DNA of 64,000 nucleotides from Glycomyces tritici (lineage in GTDB: Bacteria; Actinomycetota; Actinomycetes; Mycobacteriales; Micromonosporaceae). Of this stretch, positions 56,953-64,000 are shown piece after piece. The DNA lies in contig NZ_JAUEMJ010000006.1 in NCBI RefSeq assembly GCF_030403505.1, positions 263,939 to 327,938 on the forward strand, written 5' to 3'. The notes under the pieces are model-generated. The model worked only from the letters and a program-made list of their open reading frames with translations. It was not told where the DNA came from and ran no database searches. Position numbers and translations under genes: made by a program. The first letter of the stretch is position 1. Every line of letters begins with the position of its first letter.

Positions 56953-58437
56953 ATGGCCTGGATGGAAACCCCCAAAAGCCGCAGGCGAATGCTCCTCGGC
57001 GGAGCCGGCGTGCTCGCCGGAGCCGCCGCCGCAGCCGCCCTCAACCCGTTCACCGCAGCCCAAGCCCAGCAGACGACCGACCCCACCGCCTGGTACGTCC
57101 TAGTCAACCGCGCCAGCGGCAAGGCCCTGGACGTCAGCGGCGTCTCCACCGCCGACGGAGCCCAGCTCCACCAATGGACCCGCACCAACGCCGCCAACCA
57201 GCAGTTCCAGTTCATCGACGCCGGCGGCGGCTACTTCCGCATCAAGGCCCGACACTCGGGCAAAGTCCTCGACGTGTCCAGCTGGTCGACCGCTGACCAT
57301 GCCGCCATCCACCAGTGGACCGACCACAACGGCGCCAACCAGCAGTTCCGACTCGCCGACTCCGGCAGCGGCTACGTCCGCCTCATCAACCGCAACAGCA
57401 ACAAAGCAGTCGAAGTCCAAAACGCCGCCACCAACGACGGCGCCATCGTCGTCCAGTACAGCGACTGGGGCGGGGCCAACCAGCAATGGCAACTCGTCCG
57501 CGTCGACAGCGGCACCGGCCTTCCGGCGACGTACAACTGGACATCGACCGGCCCGCTGGCACAACCGCAGAACGGGGAGGTCTCGCTCAAGGACTTCACC
57601 GTCGTCCGCCACAACGGCCAGTACCTCGTCTACGCGACCACGCACAACTCGGTAGCGCCTCCCAACGGCGCCTGGGGCTCGACGGTCTTCAGCCCGTTCA
57701 CGAACTGGTCCGACATGGCCAACGCCACCCAGACCAGGGTGCCCTTCGGTGCCATCGCGCCGACGCTGCTCTACCTCGCCCCGAAGAACACCTGGGTGCT
57801 CGCCTACCAGTGGGGCTGGCCGTACAGCTTCTCCTACCGCACGTCGAGCGACCCCACCAACCCCAACAGCTGGGGCCCGCACCAGGAGCTCTTCACAGCG
57901 ACCCTTCCCGTCGGGGCCCCCATCGACCAGACCCTCATCGCTGACGACAAGAACATGTACATGTTCTTCGCCGACGACGAAGGCAACATCTACCGGTCCA
58001 GCATGCCCCTCGGGAACTTCCCGAGCAGCTTCGGCTCGAACTACACCAGGATCATGACCGACACGAGGGAGAACCTCTTCGAAGCGGTCGAGGTCTACAA
58101 GGTCCAGGGGCAGAACCAGTACCTCATGATCGTCGAGGCCATGGGGTCGAACGGTCGCTTCTTCCGCTCGTTTACGGCCACCAGCCTCGACGGCGAATGG
58201 ACACCCCAGGCCGGCGCGAACACCCAGAGCAGCCCGTTCGCCGGCAGGGCCAACACTGGTGTCACCTGGACCGCCGACATCAGCCACGGCGATCTGGTTC
58301 GCAACAACCCCGACCAGACCAAGACCATTGACCCCTCCAACCTGCAGTTCCTCTACCAGGGACGCGACCCCAGCTCTGACGGCATGGACTACGGCCGCCT
58401 GCCTTACCGGCCGGGTCTGCTGACCCTGCAGCGCTAG
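56953..58437 (+). CDS. GH62 alpha-L-arabinofuranosidase with N-terminal CBM13
   Basis: This 494-residue secreted enzyme removes arabinofuranosyl side groups from arabinoxylan. It has a Tat-type signal ([12 protein letters not shown], cleavage near residue 38), then a ricin-B CBM13 module at about 42-185 with three NQQ/NQQW-type repeats. The GH62 five-blade domain runs from about 190 to 494. Asp214 (SLKDFTVV), Asp325 (APIDQTLI) and Glu377 (NLFEAVEVY) are the base, modulator and acid positions. A strong AAGGAGG precedes the ATG, and a good promoter lies upstream. Confidence 0.94.
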   Translation: MAWMETPKSRRRMLLGGAGVLAGAAAAAALNPFTAAQAQQTTDPTAWYVLVNRASGKALDVSGVSTADGAQLHQWTRTNAANQQFQFIDAGGGYFRIKARHSGKVLDVSSWSTADHAAIHQWTDHNGANQQFRLADSGSGYVRLINRNSNKAVEVQNAATNDGAIVVQYSDWGGANQQWQLVRVDSGTGLPATYNWTSTGPLAQPQNGEVSLKDFTVVRHNGQYLVYATTHNSVAPPNGAWGSTVFSPFTNWSDMANATQTRVPFGAIAPTLLYLAPKNTWVLAYQWGWPYSFSYRTSSDPTNPNSWGPHQELFTATLPVGAPIDQTLIADDKNMYMFFADDEGNIYRSSMPLGNFPSSFGSNYTRIMTDTRENLFEAVEVYKVQGQNQYLMIVEAMGSNGRFFRSFTATSLDGEWTPQAGANTQSSPFAGRANTGVTWTADISHGDLVRNNPDQTKTIDPSNLQFLYQGRDPSSDGMDYGRLPYRPGLLTLQR

Positions 58438-58477
58438 AGGAACGACACAGGTCCGGCCCGGGTGTTCCCGAGGCGGC

Positions 58478-58508
58478 GGGCGGGCTCGGTGCGAGACCGA
58501 GCCCGCCC
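58478..58508 (+). terminator. terminator of the GH62 gene
   Basis: GGGCGGGCTCGGT and ACCGAGCCCGCCC pair perfectly (13 bp) around GCGAG, followed by AAAT. Confidence 0.85.
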
Positions 58509-58561
58509 AAATCCGCGGCCATCTGGATCGGAACCGATCTTACGAATTCAAGGAGCAAGAG

Positions 58562-59662
58562 ATGCGAACAAGAGCAAGGTGGCTCGGACCGATCGTGGCG
58601 CTCGGTCTCATGGCGGGCCTGATGATGACGCCGATGGACACCGCCAGCGCGGAGTCGAACGGCGGGGTTCGGGTCATGCCGCTGGGCGACTCCATCACCG
58701 AGGGCACGGCCACGCCGGGCGGATACCGGATCGGCCTGTGGCAGCACCTCGTCAACGGCGGGTACACCGCGGACTTCGTCGGGTCGCAGTTCAACGGGCC
58801 GGCAGGTCTCGGCGACCACGATCACGAAGGCCACCCCGGCTGGCGGATCGACCAGATCGACGCGAACATCGTCGGCTGGCTGAACACCTACCGGCCGCAG
58901 ACCGTGCTGCTGCACATCGGCACCAATGACATCCTGCAGAACCACGACGTCTCCGGCGCCCCGAACCGGCTGTCCGCACTGATCGACCGCATCACCACGA
59001 CGGCGCCGAACGCCGAGGTGTTCGTCGCGCAGATCACTCCGCTCGGGTGGAGCGAGGGGGACGCGGCGGTGAACAGGTTCAACGCGGCGATCCCCGGCAT
59101 CGTGCAGAGCAACGTGAACGCCGGCAAGAACGTGCACCTGGTCGACATGCACAGCGCCCTGACCGCCGCCGACCTGGACGACGGCGTCCACCCGACCGCC
59201 GCCGGATACGACAAGATGGCCGCGGTCTGGTACTCCGCCTTGCAATCGGTACCCGGCAGCATCGGCACAGCGGACAGCACCGAGATCGTTGGCGCCCAAT
59301 CCGGTCGCTGCTTCGAGGTCACCGGAGTCGCCACCGCCAATGGCGCCGACGTGCAGCTATGGGACTGCTGGGGCGGCGCCAACCAGCAGTGGACCTACAC
59401 CGCCGGCAAGCAGTTGGTGGTCTACGGAGGCAAGTGCCTGGACGCCTACGGTCAGGGCACCGGCAACGGCACCGCGGTGGTGATCTGGGACTGCAACGGG
59501 CAAGCCAACCAGCAGTGGAACGTCAACGCCGACGGCACCATCACCGGAGTGCAGTCCGGCCTGTGCCTGGACGCCTCGGGCTGGGGCACCGGGAACGGCA
59601 CGAAGGTCACTCTGTGGACCTGCGGCGCCGGACAGGCCAACCAGCAATGGACCAGACGGTGA
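58562..59662 (+). CDS. SGNH/GDSL esterase (CE3-like) with C-terminal CBM13
   Basis: This 366-residue secreted esterase has a signal peptide to about residue 30, then an SGNH domain: MPLGDSITEG with Ser44, HIGTNDI with Asn122 and DGVHPTAAGY with Asp207 and His210. A ricin-B CBM13 follows at about 240-366, with three QxW-type repeats (NQQW). The arrangement is that of CE3 acetylxylan esterases. AAGGAG precedes the ATG. Removing acetyl groups from xylan would complement the GH62 and GH30 enzymes. Confidence 0.92.
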   Translation: MRTRARWLGPIVALGLMAGLMMTPMDTASAESNGGVRVMPLGDSITEGTATPGGYRIGLWQHLVNGGYTADFVGSQFNGPAGLGDHDHEGHPGWRIDQIDANIVGWLNTYRPQTVLLHIGTNDILQNHDVSGAPNRLSALIDRITTTAPNAEVFVAQITPLGWSEGDAAVNRFNAAIPGIVQSNVNAGKNVHLVDMHSALTAADLDDGVHPTAAGYDKMAAVWYSALQSVPGSIGTADSTEIVGAQSGRCFEVTGVATANGADVQLWDCWGGANQQWTYTAGKQLVVYGGKCLDAYGQGTGNGTAVVIWDCNGQANQQWNVNADGTITGVQSGLCLDASGWGTGNGTKVTLWTCGAGQANQQWTRR

Positions 59663-60135
59663 CCACGCCGCGCCGGCTCGCAGATCGGGCGACCCCGCGT
59701 CTCGCATGACCGTGGATCCCTAAGGGCCCCTGACGCACTGGACCCGCACTGCCACGAATCGGCGGACGTGCACCGGCACCTGCCGTTCGCCGACACCGTC
59801 TTCGACCCGCGAACCCGCGTCAGGGAGCCGGCACACCCTTGGAACAGCAGAAAGCGGTCATCGAAATGATGACCGCTCTCTTCGTATCCGGTTGGGCGGA
59901 GCATGCAACGGCCTACTGAACCCGACACCCCAGCTCAACAGCCACGCAAACCAGCTCCCGACTTACCCGCCCGCCCCACCGCAGATGCTGACCCCGCCCC
60001 AGCACCCCAGAACACCGGCGAAATGCCTGGGCACTGTAGGCGCGCAGACGTGCCAACGGGGATGGTGCGGATGGCGTATGAACGACGTACCTGTTCACGG
60101 GTGCGCATCGTTCCAGCTACAGGATGGGAGCGCGC
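59663..60135. other. intergenic stretch upstream of the large subtilase
   Basis: No gene is seen. It contains one hairpin (59853-59877, listed separately). The AT-richer bases near 60040-60120 may include the promoter of the subtilase gene, but no clear consensus is visible. Confidence 0.4.
59853..59877 (+). terminator. hairpin downstream of the SGNH esterase gene
   Basis: AGCGGTCATC and GATGACCGCT pair perfectly around GAAAT and are followed by CTCTTCGT. It lies 190 bp after the stop, so it may end a longer transcript. Confidence 0.65.
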
Positions 60136-63100
60136 ATGTCCGCGCCGATCACCGAGCGCAAGAGCAGATCGAGACCCACGGTTCACGCGATGGCGGTGCT
60201 CCTGGCAGTCGTCGCCGCGGGCGGGGTGGCGCAACCGGCCGCGGCCGAGCCCCCCGCAACCGAGGCCGGAGCCTTCGCCACCGAAGGCCCCCAACCGGAA
60301 TCGGACGCCGCGGTCACCCTCATCACCGGCGACCGCGTCGTCTTCGACCCGGCGAATCCCCGGTCCGAGCCCCGGATCACGCCGGGAGAGGGCCGCGGCG
60401 ACCTCGATTTCCACACCCTCTCCCATGAGGGCCACCTGTACGTGATCCCGAGCGACGCCCAGCCCCTCATCGATGAGGGACTGCTGGACCGCCGCCTGTT
60501 CGACGTGGCCGGACTGTTCGCGATCGGCTACGACGATGCGCACACCGACGCAGTGCCCTTGCTGTTCACCGGCGGCAGCGTCGGCATCGCCGCGGAGACG
60601 GTGGCGGGCACCGACATCGAGACCGCGAGCGTGCCCAAGGCCGAAACCGCCGAGACCTGGGAGTCGCTCACCGACGGCGACGAGCCCCGCACCCTCGCGG
60701 CAGGGGTGTCCGGCGTGTGGCTGGATGGTGTGCGCGAACTCCAGCTCGACGCGAGCGTTCCGCAGATCGGCGCACCGCAGGCATGGGAGGCCGGGTTCAC
60801 CGGCGCGGGCGTCACCGTCGCGGTGCTCGACTCGGGCGTCGACGCCGCGCATCCCGACCTGTCGAATATCGTCGAGGCCAGGGACTTCACCGATTCGGGC
60901 GACACCGGGGACGCGATCGGGCACGGCACCCACGTGGCCTCCACGATCAGCGGGTCCGGCACGGTCGGAGGCGTGTCCTACAAGGGCGTCGCCCCTGACG
61001 CCGACCTGCTCATCGGCAAGGTGTGCGTCGACGACGTGTGCCCTGAGTCGGCCATCCTCGCGGGGATGCAGTGGGCCGCTGAAAGCGGCGCCGACATCGT
61101 GAACCTCAGCCTCAGCGGCCCCGACACCCCTGAGCTCGACCCGATCGAGCAGGCACTGGACGACCTCAGCGCGCAGTACGGCACGTTGTTCGTGGTCGCC
61201 GCCGGCAACGAGGGCAACGGCGAGCCGGTCGGTTCGCCCGGCAGCGCTGACGCGAGCCTTACCGTCGGCGCGGTCGACGGCCAGGACGAACTGGCCGAGT
61301 TCTCCAACACCGGAAGGGCCTGGGATTCGGGGCTCAAACCTGACCTCACCGCGCCCGGCGTCGACATCACCGCCGCCCGCGCCGCCGACACCTGGGCGGG
61401 CGAGCCGATCGACGACCACTACGCCTCCATGTCGGGAACTTCGATGGCCGCGCCGCACGTGGCCGGGGCCGCCGCGCTCCTGCTCCAGCAGCATCCTGAT
61501 TGGACAGGCGAGCAGATCAAGGCCGCGCTCATGGCCTCTGCGGCACCGAACGACGCCTACAGTGCGTTCGAGCAGGGGGCCGGACGGGTCGACGCCGCGC
61601 AAGCGCTCGACCAGCGGGTCCACACGTCCCCCGCGAGCGTGTCCTTCGGCCTCATGGAGTGGCCGCACGAGGACGACGCGCCAGCCACCGAGACGGTGAC
61701 CTACCACAACACCGGGGATGCGGCCGTCACCCTGGCATTGGGCCTGAACGTTCGCGGCCCCGACGGATCCGCCGCGCCAGAGGGCCTGTTCTCCCTGGAC
61801 CGCACCAGCGTGACCGTTCCGCCGGGAGGCGAAGCTGCGGTCGGGCTGACCGTGGACACCACAGTGGAGGCGTCTGACGGCCGCTACAGCGCCTACCTGA
61901 CCGCCACCGGCGACGGCGCCGAGGTGACCACTCCTGTTGCGGTCGATAAGGAACCGGAACGGTACGACCTCACGGTCGAGGCGTTCGGCAGGGAGGGCGA
62001 GGCCGTTGATTTCGGCAGCGGCGCGCTGCTCGACCTGAACACCGGCGTCGTCGAGCGCTTCGCGTTCGAGGACGGCGCACCGGCGACCCTGCGTGTGCCG
62101 CCCGGGAACTACCACGTCGACGCCACCTTCAGGTTCGGCGAAGGCGGCGCGCACATGATCCAGCCGCTGCTGGAGATCACCGACGACACGGCCGTCTCCT
62201 TGGACGCCAGGGAGGCCGGGCAGCTCGACATCGGCTTCGACAATGACGACGTCGTGCCCGTCAGCGTCTCGGAGCAGTACGCGCGCACCTGGGCCGACGG
62301 TGTGGCCGGCATGGGCGTCACGCTCGGCTCGCTCGATCACTTCTACATGGGCGGTATCGGCGAAGCCGTGCCGGAGGACGAGCTGACGATCGCGATCGAC
62401 GGCGCCTGGGGGATCCCCGACGCCGCAGGCGATTTCAGCGACAGCCCGGTCATGTACCAGCCGGTGATCCTCGAACACGGCCAGATGCCCGCCGGTCTCG
62501 AACGCCATTTCGCCGACGAGGACATGGCCCGGGTCGAGGCCGAGTACCGCGAGAACACGGTCGCCGACGAGATCCGGCTCAAGAGCTGGATCGTGTCGCT
62601 GCCCGGCGGCTGGAACCTCTATGCGACGATGCCGCTCGCATCAGGCCCCGTGAACCGGACCGAGTTCTTGTCCGTCCTGCCCGAGGGGCAGTGGCGGTCG
62701 GACTACTTCGAGGCCAAACTCGATGTGCCCGAGGGGGAAGCATGGCCCCAGTACTTCGTTCTGGGCTCCTGGTCGGATTACGAGGCCGGTCAGACCTACG
62801 CGGAGGCTTGGGATGCGGCGGTGATCGGCCCCGGCCTGCCCGCGGACCGGGATCTGGCCTTCGCCGAGCGGTTCGAAGACCAGATCGGCGTGAACGTGCC
62901 GCTCTTCGCCGATGCGCACCCCGGACGCTGGGGTAGGTCGGTAACGGACGCTTCCCGCACCGCTCTGTACGCGGACGGCGAGCTCGTCGGGGAGACCGAG
63001 GACGAGGGCGGAGGGTTCTTCGACGTCCCCGCCGAGGCGGCCGACTTCCGCCTCGAGACCGAGGCCGACCGAGGCACCTACGCCGAACTGTCCACAGAGG

Positions 63101-63453
63101 TACGAGCGACTTGGGAATTCGCCTCGGCGCACACCGAGGACGTCACCGCACTGCCGTTGATGGCCGTCAAGTTCACCCCGGAAGGACTCGACGAGGCCAA
63201 CGCCGCAGACGACCGCCGGACCGCGATCGACCTGCGGGTGGAGACCCAGAACGGACCGGTCGAGGACGTCGACCTCGAACTCGAGGTGTCCTTCGACGAC
63301 GGCGAGACCTGGAAGGCGGTCGCGGTCTGCGACCTCAGCGCCGCCGTGTTCCACCCGAAGGGCGCGGGATACGTCTCGCTGCGGGTCACCGCCGACGACG
63401 GCAAGGGCAACAGCGTCACCCAGGAGATCATTCACGCCTACCGTTACCGCTAG
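60136..63453 (+). CDS. large secreted S8 subtilase
   Basis: This 1105-residue extracellular protease has a basic signal peptide ending near residue 37 (PAAAE) and a propeptide to about 210 with TLITGDRVVFD, a common start of large actinobacterial subtilases. The catalytic domain has Asp232 (AVLDSGVDAAHPDL), His263 (GHGTHVAS) and Ser436 (SGTSMAAPHVAG). About 600 C-terminal residues follow, with Ig/Fn3-like strands (TVTYHNTGDAAVTLALGLNV) and no recognised binding module. ATG at 60136 follows GGGAG at five bases. It is monocistronic. Confidence 0.93.
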   Translation: MSAPITERKSRSRPTVHAMAVLLAVVAAGGVAQPAAAEPPATEAGAFATEGPQPESDAAVTLITGDRVVFDPANPRSEPRITPGEGRGDLDFHTLSHEGHLYVIPSDAQPLIDEGLLDRRLFDVAGLFAIGYDDAHTDAVPLLFTGGSVGIAAETVAGTDIETASVPKAETAETWESLTDGDEPRTLAAGVSGVWLDGVRELQLDASVPQIGAPQAWEAGFTGAGVTVAVLDSGVDAAHPDLSNIVEARDFTDSGDTGDAIGHGTHVASTISGSGTVGGVSYKGVAPDADLLIGKVCVDDVCPESAILAGMQWAAESGADIVNLSLSGPDTPELDPIEQALDDLSAQYGTLFVVAAGNEGNGEPVGSPGSADASLTVGAVDGQDELAEFSNTGRAWDSGLKPDLTAPGVDITAARAADTWAGEPIDDHYASMSGTSMAAPHVAGAAALLLQQHPDWTGEQIKAALMASAAPNDAYSAFEQGAGRVDAAQALDQRVHTSPASVSFGLMEWPHEDDAPATETVTYHNTGDAAVTLALGLNVRGPDGSAAPEGLFSLDRTSVTVPPGGEAAVGLTVDTTVEASDGRYSAYLTATGDGAEVTTPVAVDKEPERYDLTVEAFGREGEAVDFGSGALLDLNTGVVERFAFEDGAPATLRVPPGNYHVDATFRFGEGGAHMIQPLLEITDDTAVSLDAREAGQLDIGFDNDDVVPVSVSEQYARTWADGVAGMGVTLGSLDHFYMGGIGEAVPEDELTIAIDGAWGIPDAAGDFSDSPVMYQPVILEHGQMPAGLERHFADEDMARVEAEYRENTVADEIRLKSWIVSLPGGWNLYATMPLASGPVNRTEFLSVLPEGQWRSDYFEAKLDVPEGEAWPQYFVLGSWSDYEAGQTYAEAWDAAVIGPGLPADRDLAFAERFEDQIGVNVPLFADAHPGRWGRSVTDASRTALYADGELVGETEDEGGGFFDVPAEAADFRLETEADRGTYAELSTEVRATWEFASAHTEDVTALPLMAVKFTPEGLDEANAADDRRTAIDLRVETQNGPVEDVDLELEVSFDDGETWKAVAVCDLSAAVFHPKGAGYVSLRVTADDGKGNSVTQEIIHAYRYR

Positions 63454-63455
63454 GG

Positions 63456-63503
63456 GATGCCGGCCGCCAACACCAGGGCCCCCCGGAGTTCGCGGCCGGC
63501 ATC
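63456..63503 (+). terminator. terminator of the large subtilase gene
   Basis: GATGCCGGCCGC and GCGGCCGGCATC pair perfectly (12 bp) across a 24-nt loop, starting three bases after the stop. The remaining bases to 63672 show no gene. Confidence 0.7.
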
Positions 63504-63672
63504 ATGCTTGCATTCGTCGAGCCCTGGACCCCGGACGATGATCGGGTCCGAGAATGCTGGTCGGCTCACCTGCGAGGACACCCGCACTGCCCGAGCGACT
63601 GAGACGATCGCTCCGGATCGACCGGATTGAGATGACGCTAGTGGGCGTCCCAGAGCGACACACCAGAAACGA

Positions 63673-63703
63673 ACGAGCGGCCATCGTGTCGATGGCCGCT
63701 CGT
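63673..63703 (-). terminator. terminator of the tRNA-Ala gene
   Basis: ACGAGCGGCCATCG and its exact complement form a 14-bp stem with a TGT loop. On the minus strand it follows the tRNA and is trailed by TCGTTTCTGG. Confidence 0.85.
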
Positions 63704-63715
63704 GTTCTCCGTCTG

Positions 63716-63788
63716 TGGAGCTTAGGGGATTCGAACCCCTGACCTTTTCCATGCCATGGAAACGCGCTACCAACTGCGCCAAAGCCCC
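63716..63788 (-). tRNA. tRNA-Ala (anticodon GGC)
   Basis: On the minus strand a 73-nt cloverleaf starts GGGGCTTTGGCGCAG and ends AAGCTCCA, with the acceptor stem GGGGCTT/AAGCTCC. The D loop is AGTTGGTAG, and the T arm has GGTTCGAATCC. The anticodon stem TTTCC/GGAAA encloses ATGGCAT, giving GGC at 34-36, which reads GCC alanine codons, the commonest in this genome. CCA is not encoded. Confidence 0.96.
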
Positions 63789-63922
63789 TTGATTGGCGTT
63801 CCAGAGGCCTAGACCTTGGAACCGGCACTAGTTTACACAGTGTTCGGGGGGCGCCCCAGGGAGGGGCTGGAGATGGCGGTCACGTTGGTGAGCTGGGGGT
63901 TTGCGGGGCTGGTCGGGCGGGC

Positions 63923-63937
63923 TTCCATGCCATGGAA
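63923..63937. repeat. copy of the tRNA-Ala anticodon-arm palindrome
   Basis: TTCCATGCCATGGAA is identical to the anticodon arm of the tRNA-Ala gene (63749-63763 region) and also shares the following CG and GCT. It lies about 180 bp away, outside any gene. Confidence 0.5.
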
Positions 63938-63971
63938 CGGGGCTGGTCTGGCAGGTTCAGGGCGTGGAAAA

Positions 63972-63998
63972 GGCCCCACGCGCTCGGCGCGAGGGGCC
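63972..63998 (-). terminator. terminator of a gene beyond the right edge
   Basis: On the minus strand GGCCCCTCGCGC and GCGCGTGGGGCC pair with one mismatch, followed by TTTTCC. It belongs to a minus-strand gene that begins past position 64000. Nothing else is seen in 63789-63971. Confidence 0.8.
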
Positions 63999-64000
63999 CC

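Noticed and set aside
59935..62508. Very long open frame (857 codons) antisense to the large subtilase
   Set aside because: It is the mirror of a strongly supported S8 protease; its translation is rich in Arg, Gly and Val without domain structure, as expected of the antisense frame of high-GC genes.

Overview
The window is about 71% GC with near-saturated G/C third codon positions, several GTG starts and actinobacterial gene families (WXG-like and DUF1023 proteins, PopR/ClgR-like regulator, DUF418 proteins). It looks like the chromosome of a soil or plant-associated actinobacterium. Glycomycetaceae or a relative is my best guess from gene content, but this is an inference.

Layout. 1-7.1 kb is housekeeping: tsaB (cut by the left edge), tsaE, an alpha/beta hydrolase and alr on the minus strand, then metE under a cobalamin riboswitch, and an SDR. 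7.1-10.3 kb is a tightly coupled minus-strand cluster of a WXG-like protein, a large DUF1023 hydrolase and a lipoprotein. 10.5-14.1 kb holds a secreted subtilase and a crcB pair. 14.2-15.8 kb is a DAACS symporter preceded by a 27-codon Cys-ending leader peptide, which suggests cystine uptake under cysteine attenuation. 15.9-18.8 kb is a TetR gene facing two membrane-protein genes across a 38-bp palindrome. 18.8-24.3 kb is a tripartite tricarboxylate transporter (tctCBA) divergent from a CitAB-type two-component system. 24.9-26.5 kb has an active ClpP, a ClpP homologue lacking the catalytic serine, and a convergent regulator ending in YALAA.

26.6-34.0 kb is a run of small regulator/effector units: ArsR-SRPBCC, a paired SMR exporter with TetR, an Old Yellow Enzyme with TetR, and a TetR with a broken and an intact SDR. 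Most have recognisable operators between divergent genes, and a short TA-flanked element sits between two stop codons. 34.4-43.9 kb is a LacI-controlled sugar operon (two Gfo/Idh/MocA oxidoreductases, a cupin protein, an Lpl-type ABC importer and a GH30 glucuronoxylanase). 44.1-46.0 kb is a gene-poor segment bounded by inverted arrays of one ~76-bp repeat. 46.1-53.8 kb holds an SRPBCC protein, a carotenoid-desaturase-like oxidase and two DUF418 paralogues around a GNAT gene, with a NarL-type two-component system and a shared palindromic motif. 54-56 kb has VOC, WYL and YbaB-like genes.

56.7-63.5 kb encodes secreted enzymes: GH62 arabinofuranosidase with CBM13, an SGNH esterase with CBM13, and a large subtilase. 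A tRNA-Ala(GGC) lies near the right edge. The GH30, GH62 and SGNH enzymes together fit depolymerisation of arabinoglucuronoxylan, with the ABC operon importing the products.
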